Shown here: in pieces, positions 25,182 to 34,184 of the stretch
How positions within the stretch are numbered: the stretch's first letter is position 1
Layout: each line of letters opens with the position of its first letter
NCBI GenBank assembly: GCA_038146985.1
Contig: JAYQSQ010000013.1
Coordinates: 1-64,000 of the forward strand
Direction: 5' to 3'
DNA length: 64,000 bases
Origin: JADHLJ01 sp038146985
Lineage (GTDB): Bacteria > Pseudomonadota > Alphaproteobacteria > Thalassobaculales > Thalassobaculaceae
The notes under the pieces: generated by a model
The model's input: only the letters and a program-made list of their open reading frames with translations
Database searches by the model: none
Told to the model about the DNA's origin: nothing
Position numbers and translations under genes: made by a program

Positions 25182-26207
25182 CTAGCGGCCGAGCTTCTTT
25201 TGGAAACCGGCGCGGTTGACAACCTCGGGATTGACGAGATTGTCCGGCGCCTGACCCGATTTGACCGCGAGAATGGCGCGGGTGTTGACCTCGCCCATGG
25301 TCTGGAACATCTGATCCGAAAAACCGATCGCATGGGGAGCGACGATGACGTTGGACAGCTTGAGGATCGGATCGTCCGACGGCGAGGGCTCCGGATCGAA
25401 CACGTCGATCGCGGCCCCGGCCAGACGCCCCTCGACCAGCGCCGCGTAAAGCGCCTTTTGGTCAACCACGGGACCACGCGAGGTATTCACGAGATAGGCC
25501 GTCGGCTTCATCTTGGCGATACCCTGGGCCGAACCGATGCCTCGGGTTTCCTCGTTGAGCGGGCAATTGAAAGACAGGAAATCGGCTTCCCGGAAAGCGG
25601 TGTCCAGATCAACCAAGGTCACTCCGAGCGCTTCGGCGACCTTCGGGTCGAGATAGGGATCATGCGCGATGATCCGCATATCGAAGGCGCGTATCAGACG
25701 CGCCACCTCCTGGCCGATATTGCCGAGGCCGATGATCGCCAGGGTCCGCCCCACGAGGCCGGTACCGAAGAAATCGAGACGCGCCGGCCAGCCGAGCGGC
25801 CCGGTGCGCGTCACCCGGTCCTTCTCGAGCAGGCGGTGAGCCAGGGCGAGGATGAACAGGACAACCGAACTTGCCATCGGACGGCGCACGCCATCGGGCG
25901 TGATGGTGAGCGCCACATCGTTCTCGGTGCAAGCCGGAACATCGATCCGGTCGAAGCCGACCCCCATGCGGGCAAAAAGCTTGAGACGCCCGTCTTCACG
26001 GAAAGTCTCGCGCGTGACCTTCTCGCCCATCAGGACGAGCGCATCATATCCATCGATCTGTTCCTGGGTGAGCGAGGCCGAAGGACCGATCTGATCAAGT
26101 TCGATATCCGGATCGCCCCGCAGCCTTGACCAGTCGCAACTGGGGAAGGTCGGCTTGCCGTCGGCGCGGGTGAAAGAGGCGCTTAGTCCAACGCGAAACT
26201 TGCTCAT
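25182..26207 (-). CDS. D-isomer-specific 2-hydroxyacid dehydrogenase
   Basis: The 341-residue protein is a phosphoglycerate/glyoxylate dehydrogenase-like enzyme. It has an NAD-binding GLGNIGQEVARL motif, the catalytic arginine in VNTSRGPVVD, the glutamate in FDPEPSP and the histidine in APHAIG. It would reduce or oxidise a 2-hydroxyacid. The ATG at 26207 follows an AGGGAGAG site; the 24-residue upstream extension is unlikely. Its place beside LLM, amidohydrolase and SDR genes suggests a catabolic role, not serine synthesis. Confidence 0.88.
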   Translation of the reverse strand: MSKFRVGLSASFTRADGKPTFPSCDWSRLRGDPDIELDQIGPSASLTQEQIDGYDALVLMGEKVTRETFREDGRLKLFARMGVGFDRIDVPACTENDVALTITPDGVRRPMASSVVLFILALAHRLLEKDRVTRTGPLGWPARLDFFGTGLVGRTLAIIGLGNIGQEVARLIRAFDMRIIAHDPYLDPKVAEALGVTLVDLDTAFREADFLSFNCPLNEETRGIGSAQGIAKMKPTAYLVNTSRGPVVDQKALYAALVEGRLAGAAIDVFDPEPSPSDDPILKLSNVIVAPHAIGFSDQMFQTMGEVNTRAILAVKSGQAPDNLVNPEVVNRAGFQKKLGR

Positions 26208-26268
26208 CTGACACTCTCCCTTTTGGATCGCGGGAGTGTAGATCGACCGGGCCCGAAAGTACTGCCGA

Positions 26269-27117
26269 TCAGAGCACAATCCCGATCTTTTCCAGGATAT
26301 CCTCGGGCCGGCTGCCGGCTTGACGAAGGGCGCGCAAGGTCAGCGCCTTATCCCGCTTGGCGTAGCGCCTGCCGGACTCGTCGGTCAGCAGAGCGTGATG
26401 CCGGTAGTCGGGAACCGGCAGGTCGAGCAATGCCTGCAGCAAACGGTGCACATGGCTCGCGTGAAACAGATCCTCTCCACGGGTAACGAGCGTCACGCCC
26501 TGAAGCGCGTCATCGACGGTCACGGCCAGATGATAGCTGGTCGGCACGTCCTTGCGGGCCAGCACCACATCCCCGAAAATCTCCGGCCTCGCGGTCTGGA
26601 TACCCCGGTCGAGATCGCGCCACGCAAGAGGGCCCGCCAGCGCCACCGCCTTGGCCATCCTGAGACGCAAGACGTGCGGCTCGCCCGCCTCCAGCCGCCG
26701 GGCACGCTCCCGCGCCGGCATCAGGCGATCGGTATCGGTCACCGCCGGCCCGTCCGGCCCCATGCCGGGCGCGAGGTGCGGCGCCGACAGCACGTCGCCC
26801 AGCTCCTTGCGCGACAGAAAACAGGGATAGAGCAGCCCCATCGCCTCCAGACGGTCGAGGGCGGATCGGTAATCGTCAAAATGGTCCGACTGCCGCCGCA
26901 CCGGCTCCGGCCATTCGAGACCCAGCCAGGCCAGATCCTCCAGGATCGCAGCCTCAAACTCCGGACGGCAGCGGCCGGTATCGATATCCTCTATCCGCAG
27001 CAGAAAGGTGCCGCCACGCGCCCGCGCCTCGCCGGCCGCGAAACAGGCGGAATAGGCGTGCCCCAGATGCAGCAGACCTGACGGGGACGGGGCAAATCGG
27101 GTAACCGGCGCACTCAT
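26269..27117 (-). CDS. gluQ: Glutamyl-Q tRNA(Asp) synthetase
   Basis: The 282-residue protein is a truncated glutamyl-tRNA synthetase without the anticodon-binding domain. It has the HIGH-type HLGHAY motif near residue 17, the EDIDTGRCRPE loop and a KMSKS-like KRDKA. GluQRS attaches glutamate to the queuosine at position 34 of tRNA-Asp. The length matches the family (about 290). The ATG at 27117 directly precedes the first catalytic strand. Confidence 0.92.
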   Translation of the reverse strand: MSAPVTRFAPSPSGLLHLGHAYSACFAAGEARARGGTFLLRIEDIDTGRCRPEFEAAILEDLAWLGLEWPEPVRRQSDHFDDYRSALDRLEAMGLLYPCFLSRKELGDVLSAPHLAPGMGPDGPAVTDTDRLMPARERARRLEAGEPHVLRLRMAKAVALAGPLAWRDLDRGIQTARPEIFGDVVLARKDVPTSYHLAVTVDDALQGVTLVTRGEDLFHASHVHRLLQALLDLPVPDYRHHALLTDESGRRYAKRDKALTLRALRQAGSRPEDILEKIGIVL

Positions 27118-27251
27118 GATCCTTGGCCATCCCAGCTTGACGCGGGCAATCGCTTCTCGGCAGTGTTGCCGCCAATCAAACGCCGGACGGTCCGCCGCCG
27201 CAATGGTGGATCGCCGCCGGTCAATTGCGAAACCCGATCGGAGCGCGATCC

Positions 27252-27905
27252 ATGATGGATATCGACGGCCCACGGCGCGACCCCGCCGACGGCAAGCCCC
27301 CGAGAGCCTTGGTCATCCTGCTGCACGGCTACGGGGCCGATGGAAACGATCTGATCGGACTGGCGCCCTATTGGGCCCGGGACCTGCCGCATGTGGGTTT
27401 CGTCTCGCCGCACGCGCCGTTTCCCTGCGAAATGTCGCCCATGGGCCGGCAATGGTTCTCCCTGGGTGACCGATCGCCTGAGTCGATGCTTGCCGGCACC
27501 CGAATGGCCGCTCAGGTCATTGATGGTTTCATCGACGACGAGATGAAGCGATTCGATCTTTCGGCGGACCGGATCGCACTGGTCGGCTTCAGCCAGGGGA
27601 CGATGATGTCCCTGTTCGTGGGTCCCCGGCGTTCCGAACAGATCGCCGGCATCGTCGGATTCTCGGGCCGACTGATCGCACCTGATCTGATGGCCGACGA
27701 GGTCAGGACCAAGCCACCGGTCACGCTGGTCCATGGCGAGGCCGACGAGATGGTTCCCGCCGCCGCGCTCGGCCAGGCGGTCTCGGGGCTGGAGGCCGTC
27801 GGCATCGAGGTTGAATCGGAGATGCGGCCCTATCTCGGCCATTCGATCGACGAGCAGGGATTGCGGATCGGTCTGGCTTTCCTGAAGCGGGTCCTTCCGG
27901 CCTGA
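27252..27905 (+). CDS. Phospholipase/carboxylesterase family alpha/beta hydrolase
   Basis: The 217-residue protein is a small esterase. An LLHGYGADGNDL oxyanion loop is followed by nucleophile Ser in GFSQG, then Asp in VHGEADEMVP and His in YLGHSID. Relatives hydrolyse short-chain esters or lysophospholipids. Two ATGs at 27252 and 27255 are possible. The gene diverges from gluQ. Confidence 0.88.
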   Translation: MMDIDGPRRDPADGKPPRALVILLHGYGADGNDLIGLAPYWARDLPHVGFVSPHAPFPCEMSPMGRQWFSLGDRSPESMLAGTRMAAQVIDGFIDDEMKRFDLSADRIALVGFSQGTMMSLFVGPRRSEQIAGIVGFSGRLIAPDLMADEVRTKPPVTLVHGEADEMVPAAALGQAVSGLEAVGIEVESEMRPYLGHSIDEQGLRIGLAFLKRVLPA

Positions 27906-27941
27906 AGGCAGAGAGCGTATCCGAGAGGCGTAAAACACCGG

Positions 27942-27957
27942 TAACAACATCTTGTTA
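27942..27957. promoter_or_regulatory. Perfect inverted repeat TAACAA-CATC-TTGTTA
   Basis: TAACAA (27942-27947) and TTGTTA (27952-27957) flank CATC in the 206-base gap between the esterase and HNH genes. It is the most obvious operator-like or weak terminator-like element of an otherwise featureless gap. Its role is not established. Confidence 0.4.
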
Positions 27958-28111
27958 TCTTCTTGTTGAAGGGGGCTTTGGAGGCAAGGCTTTTTGGGAA
28001 AACAGCGTTTCGGCTCAAGGCCACATATCAAGATCTTGTGCCGGATTGGGATATTTGCTTCACTAGCGCCGCCGGTCGTCAATCCAGGAGCATCCGAAGG
28101 AGAGTCAGGTC

Positions 28112-28687
28112 GTGCCATCCGTCGCGGAAGCGTCTCCGGCGTTGGTCTTAAACGCCGATTTCAGACCTCTCAGCTATTTCCCGCTATCGCTCTGGTCATG
28201 GCAGGAGGCGGTGAAGGCGGTGTTTCTCGACCGGGTCAACATCATCTCCGAATATGACCATGCCGTGCGCTCACCGAGTTTCGAAATGCGCCTGCCCAGC
28301 GTCATCGCCTTGAAGGAATACGTTCCGCAATCGCGCCGACCGGCCTTCACCCGGTTCAATGTGTTCCTGCGTGACCGGTTCTGCTGCCAGTATTGCGGCG
28401 GGCGGTTGCCGACCCAGGAACTGACCTTCGACCATGTGATCCCACGGTCCCGTGGCGGGCGGACGAATTGGGAGAATGTGGTGACCGCCTGCGGTACCTG
28501 CAATCTGCGCAAGGGCAACCGGATGCCAGCGACGGTCAAGATGTTTCCGAAGAACGATCCGCGTCCGCCCAGCATCTATGAACTGCAGGAAAACGGCCGG
28601 GCGTTCCCGCCGAACTATCTACACGAAAGCTGGCGTGACTTCCTCTATTGGGACAGCGAGCTAGATCAGGACGTGCCGGGGTTCTAA
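28112..28687 (+). CDS. HNH endonuclease family protein
   Basis: The 191-residue protein has a central HNH nuclease domain. A zinc-binding CxxC (CQYCG), the TFDHVIPRSRGG catalytic His, NWENVV asparagine and a second CxxC (CGTCNLRKG) appear in the canonical order. The flanking regions resemble a chromosomal HNH protein common in alphaproteobacteria, not a phage or CRISPR nuclease. The GTG start at 28112 has an AGGAGAG site. Its stop overlaps that of coq7 on the other strand. Confidence 0.88.
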   Translation: MPSVAEASPALVLNADFRPLSYFPLSLWSWQEAVKAVFLDRVNIISEYDHAVRSPSFEMRLPSVIALKEYVPQSRRPAFTRFNVFLRDRFCCQYCGGRLPTQELTFDHVIPRSRGGRTNWENVVTACGTCNLRKGNRMPATVKMFPKNDPRPPSIYELQENGRAFPPNYLHESWRDFLYWDSELDQDVPGF

Positions 28688-29238
28688 ACCCGTTCCGAAA
28701 GCCAGATCGCGGCCCGGCTACCGGCCTGGATGAGCCGGCGCAGCACGGGATAGCCGGCGGCCTCCTCGCCGCCGTGATCGACGGCCGTGTCCCGGTGCTC
28801 ACGTTCCTCGGCGCGGAACTCCTCGATCGTCTCGCGCAGCGCGCTTTCGTCGTCGCCGAGCTGAGCGGCCTGACGGGCATAGTGCGCGTCGATCACCTCT
28901 TCGACCGCGATAGTGCAGGCCATGGCCGCTTTCGGGCCGAGGAGCGCGGTGCCGGCGCCCAAAGCGAAGCCCGCGATGTTCCAAAGCGGATGCAGGACAG
29001 TCGGACGGACCTGCCGCTCGACGATCAAGTCCTCGAAAGCGGCGAGATGACGGTCCTCCTGCTCTTTCATATGCCGGATCGTAGGACCTTCCGCGGACCG
29101 GCCCAAGACGGCGAGCTGCCCCTCATAGATCCGGCGGGCGCCGAACTCGCCGGCGTGGTCGACCCGGATGATCCGGTCGATCAGCTCCTCGCGGGTCAGG
29201 TCGCCGGGCAACCGGTCTTCCGCTGTGCGCTTGCTCAT
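28684..29238 (-). CDS. coq7: Demethoxyubiquinone hydroxylase
   Basis: The 184-residue protein is a membrane-associated di-iron hydroxylase of ubiquinone synthesis. The ligands are seen in ferritin-like order: Glu31 (AGEFGA), Glu61 and His64 (EQEDRH), Glu113 (AVEE), Glu145 and His148 (EEREH). It carries out the penultimate hydroxylation of the quinone ring. Its ATG overlaps the stop of dsbB (ATGA at 29235-29238), so the two are coupled. Confidence 0.93.
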   Translation of the reverse strand: MSKRTAEDRLPGDLTREELIDRIIRVDHAGEFGARRIYEGQLAVLGRSAEGPTIRHMKEQEDRHLAAFEDLIVERQVRPTVLHPLWNIAGFALGAGTALLGPKAAMACTIAVEEVIDAHYARQAAQLGDDESALRETIEEFRAEEREHRDTAVDHGGEEAAGYPVLRRLIQAGSRAAIWLSERV

Positions 29239-29741
29239 GCCGCCGCCCCGCTTCCGCCGTCGCTTCTGGTCATTGTCCAGCACTGGCGAAACGCGAAGAT
29301 CGCCAGCGCCATGGAGAACGCGAAATTGTATCCCGCCATGGAGACATTGAACAACGACCACGGGACCTCGTCGCAGCGCGCCACCGGCTGCGCCAGCAGT
29401 TGGGCGCGCAAGGCCTCCAGTGTATTGGCATTGGCGGCGGAACCGCATTCCGCCATCCCTTCCCACCAATGCTGTTCCACCCCGACATGAAAGCCGGCGA
29501 TCCCGGCACCGATCAGCACCGCGAGCCCGGCCAGTCCGACCGCCCACGCCGCCGCCGGCCTCGGCGCGAACACCAGGGCGGCAAGCGCGAGGATCACGAC
29601 CACCGCATGGGGGACCCGCTGGTAGAGGCACAGCACGCAGGGTTGAAGATCACCGAGATACTGGAACCCGTAGGCCCCGGCCAGCAGCCCGCCGGAGCCC
29701 AGGAGCAGTACGACTGCCGGTGACCGATCGACAGTTGCCAT
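29235..29741 (-). CDS. dsbB: DsbB-family disulfide bond formation protein
   Basis: The 168-residue membrane protein has four hydrophobic segments. The redox pair CxxC lies in the first periplasmic loop (PCVLCLYQR) and a second pair in the other loop (AECGS...ARCDE), as in DsbB, which passes electrons from DsbA to quinone. The ATG at 29741 is preferred; a TTG at 29774 that overlaps the stop of the upstream gene is an alternative start. Linkage to coq7 is functionally sensible because DsbB uses ubiquinone. Confidence 0.88.
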   Translation of the reverse strand: MATVDRSPAVVLLLGSGGLLAGAYGFQYLGDLQPCVLCLYQRVPHAVVVILALAALVFAPRPAAAWAVGLAGLAVLIGAGIAGFHVGVEQHWWEGMAECGSAANANTLEALRAQLLAQPVARCDEVPWSLFNVSMAGYNFAFSMALAIFAFRQCWTMTRSDGGSGAAA

Positions 29742-29766
29742 GTTTTCCAGACCTTCCTCGGTTTCG

Positions 29767-30348
29767 TCAGACAAGGTATTTGAGGGCGACGAACCCGCCG
29801 ATCAACAGGACAAAGAACAGCACGGTCAACGGGCCCAAATGTTTTTCAAGGAAGCTGCGGATCGCCGGCCCGAACCTCCAAAGCAATCCGCACACCAGAA
29901 AGAACCTGAGCCCGCGCGCGAGAACCGAAGCGATGACGAAAACCAGCAGGTCGAGCCGGGTTACCCCGCTGGCGATGGTGATCACCTTATAGGGGAACGG
30001 CGTGACGCCGGCGCCAAAGACAATCCAGGCTCCCCACTCGTTGTACATTTCGCCGAACGCAGCGAATTTCTCGCCATAGCCGTAGAGATCCAGCAGCGCC
30101 TGTCCGATCGTGTCGAACAGGAACAGCCCGATGGCGTAGCCCGCGAGACCCCCGAGGACCGAAGCCAAGGTACAGATCGCCGCAATGCGGATCCATTTCG
30201 TGCGATCCGCCAGCACCATCGGGATCAGCATCACATCCGGCGGGATCGGAAAGATCGAACTCTCAACGAACGAGACCAGAGCGAGCCAAGCAGAGGCATG
30301 CCGGTGCCCGGCGGCGGCCAAGGTGCGCTCGTAAAGCGATCGAAGCAT
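29767..30348 (-). CDS. YqaA-family (DedA/SNARE-associated) membrane protein
   Basis: The 193-residue protein has about five hydrophobic segments and the family's SFVESSIFPIPPD and GAGVTPFPYKVITIASG motifs. The second matches the conserved G...P..K region of DedA proteins, which take part in lipid scrambling or flipping at the inner membrane. It precedes dsbB and coq7 on the same strand and likely shares a transcript. Confidence 0.88.
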   Translation of the reverse strand: MLRSLYERTLAAAGHRHASAWLALVSFVESSIFPIPPDVMLIPMVLADRTKWIRIAAICTLASVLGGLAGYAIGLFLFDTIGQALLDLYGYGEKFAAFGEMYNEWGAWIVFGAGVTPFPYKVITIASGVTRLDLLVFVIASVLARGLRFFLVCGLLWRFGPAIRSFLEKHLGPLTVLFFVLLIGGFVALKYLV

Positions 30349-30372
30349 CTCGTGCGCCCGGACCGAACGGCT

Positions 30373-32118
30373 CTACTCGGCAGCGCCGCGAAGCGCGCTG
30401 CCACCGTCCGGCATTTCCAGCAGCCGGCAGGCGATCCGGTCGTCTTCGTCCAACCCGTCGATCTCCTCGAGCGGATCGACCGGCGACAGGCGCTGGCGCA
30501 GCACCTGTTCGGCAATGTCGAGACGGCGCCGATTTTGCCCCCGTTTCCCCAGCATCGCGCCCTCCCAGGCCAGGACACCCGCCGATACCGCGTGATAGAG
30601 CGCGCCAGCCGCTTTGCGCGAGGCCGGGCCCGGGTCATCGTAGTCGGCGACACGTTTAGCCAATCGGCAAGCCCGCTTGAACGCGGAACGGATATCGGCG
30701 GCAAGAGCGGGCCTGATTGCATCCGCCGCTGCCAATCGCTCCTCCAGGATCTCGCCCAAGGCCAGATGAGCCTCGGCGCGCCCGACGGCCCGGTCGATGG
30801 CGTCCAGCGCGACGATATTGCTGGTGCCTTCCCACAGCACCCCAACCTGGGCGTCGCGCACCAGACGGGCGCTCACGAATTCCTCGATATATCCGGTACC
30901 GCCCCGCATCTCCATCGCGGCAGTGGCAACCATCAGATTGTCCCGGCAGGCGCGGAACTTGACCAGGGGCGTCAGCAAGCGCAGGGCCGCCGCCGCGCGG
31001 GCGTCGCCGCCATCGGCCCGGGCCATGATATCGGCCGTGAACAGCGACACCGAGAGGGCCTGCTCGGTCGGCACCAGGATCTTCATCAGTTGCCGGCGCA
31101 CCATCGGCCGGTCGATCAGCGGTCCGCCGAAAGCATGACGCCGGCGGGCACAGACCATGGCTTCGTTCAGACAGCGCCGCATCATCCCGGCGGCGCGCAC
31201 CCCGTGACTGAGGCGCGACAGGTTGACCTGGCCCATGATCTGTTTGAAACCGTTCTCCAGTTCTCCCAGCGGCCAGGCCTCGGCGCCGTTGAGGACAATC
31301 TCGCCACTGGCCATGGATTTCGTGCCGAGCTTGTCCTTCAGCCTGACGACCCGATAGGCGTTGCGGCTTCCGTCATCCAGACGGCGCGGCAGCACGAACA
31401 GACCGAGCCCCTTGGTTCCGGCAACCGCCCCCTCTGGACGCGCGAGGATCATGGCGAGATCCGCGTCCGCATGCGAGCAGAACCATTTGTCCCCGTAGAG
31501 CCGCCACACACCATCCTCGAGGCGCGCCGCGACTTCCAGTCGTCCGACATCGGAGCCGGCCTGCTTTTCGGTCATGAACTGGCTGCCGCGAAGCAAGGTT
31601 TCCGGATCCTGGGAAAGCATGCCGGGCAGGATCTTGTCCCGCAGCGCCGGAGCCGCGTGACGCCGCACCAGATAGGCCGCGGTATCGGACAGGCTGATCG
31701 GGCACATGATCCCGAACTCCGCCTGGGTGAAAAGATAGGTGAAGATATATTTCGCCGCGGGCGGAAACGGCTCCGGCCAGCCCAGGACGCCGCCGCGATG
31801 GGTCATCGCCTGCAACCCGAAGTCGAGGAAGCCGATCCGCTCCATCTCCTTGTAGGCGGGGTGGTGCTCGATCCAGTCCTCGTCGCGCCCGAACCGGTCC
31901 CGGGGGTGCAGGATCGGCGGATTGCGGTCGGCGATTTCCGCCAATTCGTCAAGACGCCCGCCGGCAAGCGCGCCCATCCGCCGATAGTGCGGACGCAGGT
32001 GGTCACGCAGATCCGACGGCAGATACAGACCCGACAAGGCGTCGATATCCGGGTCGATTGCAAAGAAATCGGCGCCACGGCAATCCGGCGCGACTTTGTC
32101 CTCAATGCTCTCGGGCAT
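30373..32118 (-). CDS. AidB-like acyl-CoA dehydrogenase
   Basis: The 581-residue protein is longer than ordinary acyl-CoA dehydrogenases and has the AidB layout: an extended N-terminus, an MTEKQAGSDV flavin-binding segment, an RRHAFGG region and an LWEGTSNIVALD C-terminal motif. AidB relatives are flavoproteins of the alkylation response or isovaleryl-type substrates. Whether this one acts on DNA protection or a CoA ester is open. It would donate electrons to the EtfAB pair if catabolic. Confidence 0.87.
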   Translation of the reverse strand: MPESIEDKVAPDCRGADFFAIDPDIDALSGLYLPSDLRDHLRPHYRRMGALAGGRLDELAEIADRNPPILHPRDRFGRDEDWIEHHPAYKEMERIGFLDFGLQAMTHRGGVLGWPEPFPPAAKYIFTYLFTQAEFGIMCPISLSDTAAYLVRRHAAPALRDKILPGMLSQDPETLLRGSQFMTEKQAGSDVGRLEVAARLEDGVWRLYGDKWFCSHADADLAMILARPEGAVAGTKGLGLFVLPRRLDDGSRNAYRVVRLKDKLGTKSMASGEIVLNGAEAWPLGELENGFKQIMGQVNLSRLSHGVRAAGMMRRCLNEAMVCARRRHAFGGPLIDRPMVRRQLMKILVPTEQALSVSLFTADIMARADGGDARAAAALRLLTPLVKFRACRDNLMVATAAMEMRGGTGYIEEFVSARLVRDAQVGVLWEGTSNIVALDAIDRAVGRAEAHLALGEILEERLAAADAIRPALAADIRSAFKRACRLAKRVADYDDPGPASRKAAGALYHAVSAGVLAWEGAMLGKRGQNRRRLDIAEQVLRQRLSPVDPLEEIDGLDEDDRIACRLLEMPDGGSALRGAAE

Positions 32119-32298
32119 GGAATCTCCTCGCTGATCGTCGGGCTCGGACGTACCGGTCTAAGGTCTGTTCGGCGCGCCATCTTAGCGCCCGCCCTGGCCA
32201 TTCGCGACAGACCAATGCATGGTTTGGCCAAACAGGCGCCGGAACGGTTCGGTTTGCCATGCGGCGTAACACCGCGCCGGGTTCGGAAAGGAAGAGGA

Positions 32299-32772
32299 AT
32301 GAACCTCGAAGGATCCTGTCACTGCGGCAAGGTTCGGTTCTCGCTGGAGAGCAAGCACCCCTATCCCTTCAACCTGTGCTACTGCTCGATCTGCCGCAAG
32401 ACCGCGGGTGCCGGCGGGTTCGCCATCAACCTCTCGGGCGACGCGGAGAGCTTGAAGGTGACCGGCAGGGACCATCTCACGGTCTACCAGGCCGATCTGG
32501 GAGACGGGGAGATCAGTCCCGCCCAACGGCATTTCTGCGCGACCTGCGGCAGCGCGCTCTGGCTTTGGGACCCGCGTTGGCCGGAGCTTATCCACCCCCT
32601 GGCCTCGGCGATCGATACCGAGCTGCCGGTACCGCCGGAGCGGACCCACCTTCTGCTGTCCTCGAAGGCATCATGGGTCGTGGTCAACACTGGGCCCGAT
32701 GACCAGCGGTTCGACCACTATCCGTCGGAATCGATCGCCGACTGGCACAAGCGGCTGAAGCTGGAATCCTGA
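32299..32772 (+). CDS. GFA/CENP-V family zinc protein
   Basis: The 157-residue protein has the glutathione-dependent formaldehyde-activating fold: zinc-binding CHCGKV, CSICRK and a HFCATCGSALW cluster. The family binds zinc and in some members accelerates glutathione adduct formation with formaldehyde; for most members the activity is untested. ATG 32299 follows a GGAAGAGG site. It stands alone between two minus-strand units. Confidence 0.87.
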   Translation: MNLEGSCHCGKVRFSLESKHPYPFNLCYCSICRKTAGAGGFAINLSGDAESLKVTGRDHLTVYQADLGDGEISPAQRHFCATCGSALWLWDPRWPELIHPLASAIDTELPVPPERTHLLLSSKASWVVVNTGPDDQRFDHYPSESIADWHKRLKLES

Positions 32773-32828
32773 CGGTCCGAGCGCGCGCCTAGGCGCACCG
32801 CAAGAACACCCCGAGAGTGACGGCGCCT

Positions 32829-34136
32829 TTACTTGAGCATCGTCTCCGGGATCAGCAGGATCAGCTGCGGAAAGGCGATCAGGATCGCCACATTGATCAC
32901 GTCGACGAAGACGAACCAACCGCAGCCCCGGAACATGTCGCCCATCGACACGTCCGGCGCGACACCCCGCAGCACGTAGACATTAAGCCCCACCGGCGGC
33001 GTGATCAGGCCGATCTCGACCATGCGCACAACCAACACGCCGAAGACAATCGGGTGGATCCCCAAGGTCTCGATTGTCGGCAGAATGATCGGCACGGTCA
33101 GCAGGATCATGCCGATCCCGTCGAGGAACATGCCCAAGACCAGATACATGCAGAGGATCAGGATCAGAACCAATGTCGGGTTCATGTCCAGATTCACGAT
33201 GTAACTGGCAATGCTTTCCGGCATATGGGTAAAGCCGAGGAAGTGCACGTAGATGAGCACGCCGGCGACGATGGCGAATATCAGACCGGAGGTGCGCGCT
33301 GTCTCGATCATCGCGGCCCAGAAGTTGCCGCGGGAGATACGGGGCAACGCCATGGCCAAGGCGCCGAGCGCGCCGACTCCAGCCGCCTCGGTCGGTGTCG
33401 CGATACCGGTATACATGCTGCCCATCACCAGAACGATGAGCACCATCATTCCCCAAACACCCTTGAGCGATGCGAAGCGCTCCCGTATCGGCGCCCGCTC
33501 CGCCGGCCGGCCGAGACTTGGGTTGATCTTGAAGCGGATCAACAGCATGGCGGTGTAACTTGCCGCCTCGAGCAATCCGGGGATGATGCCGGCCAGGAGC
33601 AGCGCGCCGATCGATTCCTCGGCGATGAAGCCGTACACAACCATCAGCACCGACGGCGGAATCATGGTCGCCATGGTCCCTCCGGCAGCGACGCAGCCGG
33701 TGGAGATCTTGTCGTCGTACCCGTATTTCTTCAGCTCCGGGAGCGCGATCCGGCCCATCACCGCGGCCGACGCCGTCGAGGCGCCACACCCCGCCGCGAA
33801 ACCGGCGGCGCCGATGATGGTCGCGATCGCTAGCCCCCCCGGCAGATGCCCAAACCATTGCCGAGCGGCAAAGTAGAGATCACGTGTGATGCCGGCGTAA
33901 TAGGCAAAAAATCCCATCATCACGAACAATGGGAGCACCAGCAGGTTGTAGTTCACCACATGCCCGAAGATCGTCGTCGCCGACAACATCGAGGCAGGCC
34001 CATACCCCCGCATCACCCAGAGTCCGAAAAAGCCGACGATTGCCGTTGCAAAGGCAATCCGCATCCCGGAAAGCAGGAATAGCGTGAGGACCAGCAGGGA
34101 GAGAAAACCGAGTGATACCGGGTCCATGGGCGTCAT
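32829..34136 (-). CDS. dctM: TRAP transporter large permease (DctM)
   Basis: The 435-residue protein has about twelve hydrophobic segments and the DctM signatures GCGASTASAAVMG and TPTEAAGVGALGA. It forms the ion-coupled channel of a tripartite periplasmic transporter for organic acids. A second ATG at 34127 is possible. It is last in the P-Q-M order of this minus-strand operon. Confidence 0.92.
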   Translation of the reverse strand: MTPMDPVSLGFLSLLVLTLFLLSGMRIAFATAIVGFFGLWVMRGYGPASMLSATTIFGHVVNYNLLVLPLFVMMGFFAYYAGITRDLYFAARQWFGHLPGGLAIATIIGAAGFAAGCGASTASAAVMGRIALPELKKYGYDDKISTGCVAAGGTMATMIPPSVLMVVYGFIAEESIGALLLAGIIPGLLEAASYTAMLLIRFKINPSLGRPAERAPIRERFASLKGVWGMMVLIVLVMGSMYTGIATPTEAAGVGALGALAMALPRISRGNFWAAMIETARTSGLIFAIVAGVLIYVHFLGFTHMPESIASYIVNLDMNPTLVLILILCMYLVLGMFLDGIGMILLTVPIILPTIETLGIHPIVFGVLVVRMVEIGLITPPVGLNVYVLRGVAPDVSMGDMFRGCGWFVFVDVINVAILIAFPQLILLIPETMLK

Positions 34137-34184
34137 GCTCCTGGCCGCCGAGACCGATCATCATCGCGGCGTGACGTTGGAAAG

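Noticed and set aside
28112..28687. HNH gene as part of a defence system or intron.
   Set aside because: It stands alone beside housekeeping genes with a normal start and no helicase, methylase, reverse transcriptase or CRISPR repeats nearby.
29740..32772. A plus-strand open frame of 1010 codons opposite the YqaA and acyl-CoA dehydrogenase genes.
   Set aside because: Only its last part (from 32299) is a real gene. The rest is the mirror of strongly conserved minus-strand genes and has Arg/His/Gln-rich low-complexity composition typical of antisense frames in GC-rich DNA.
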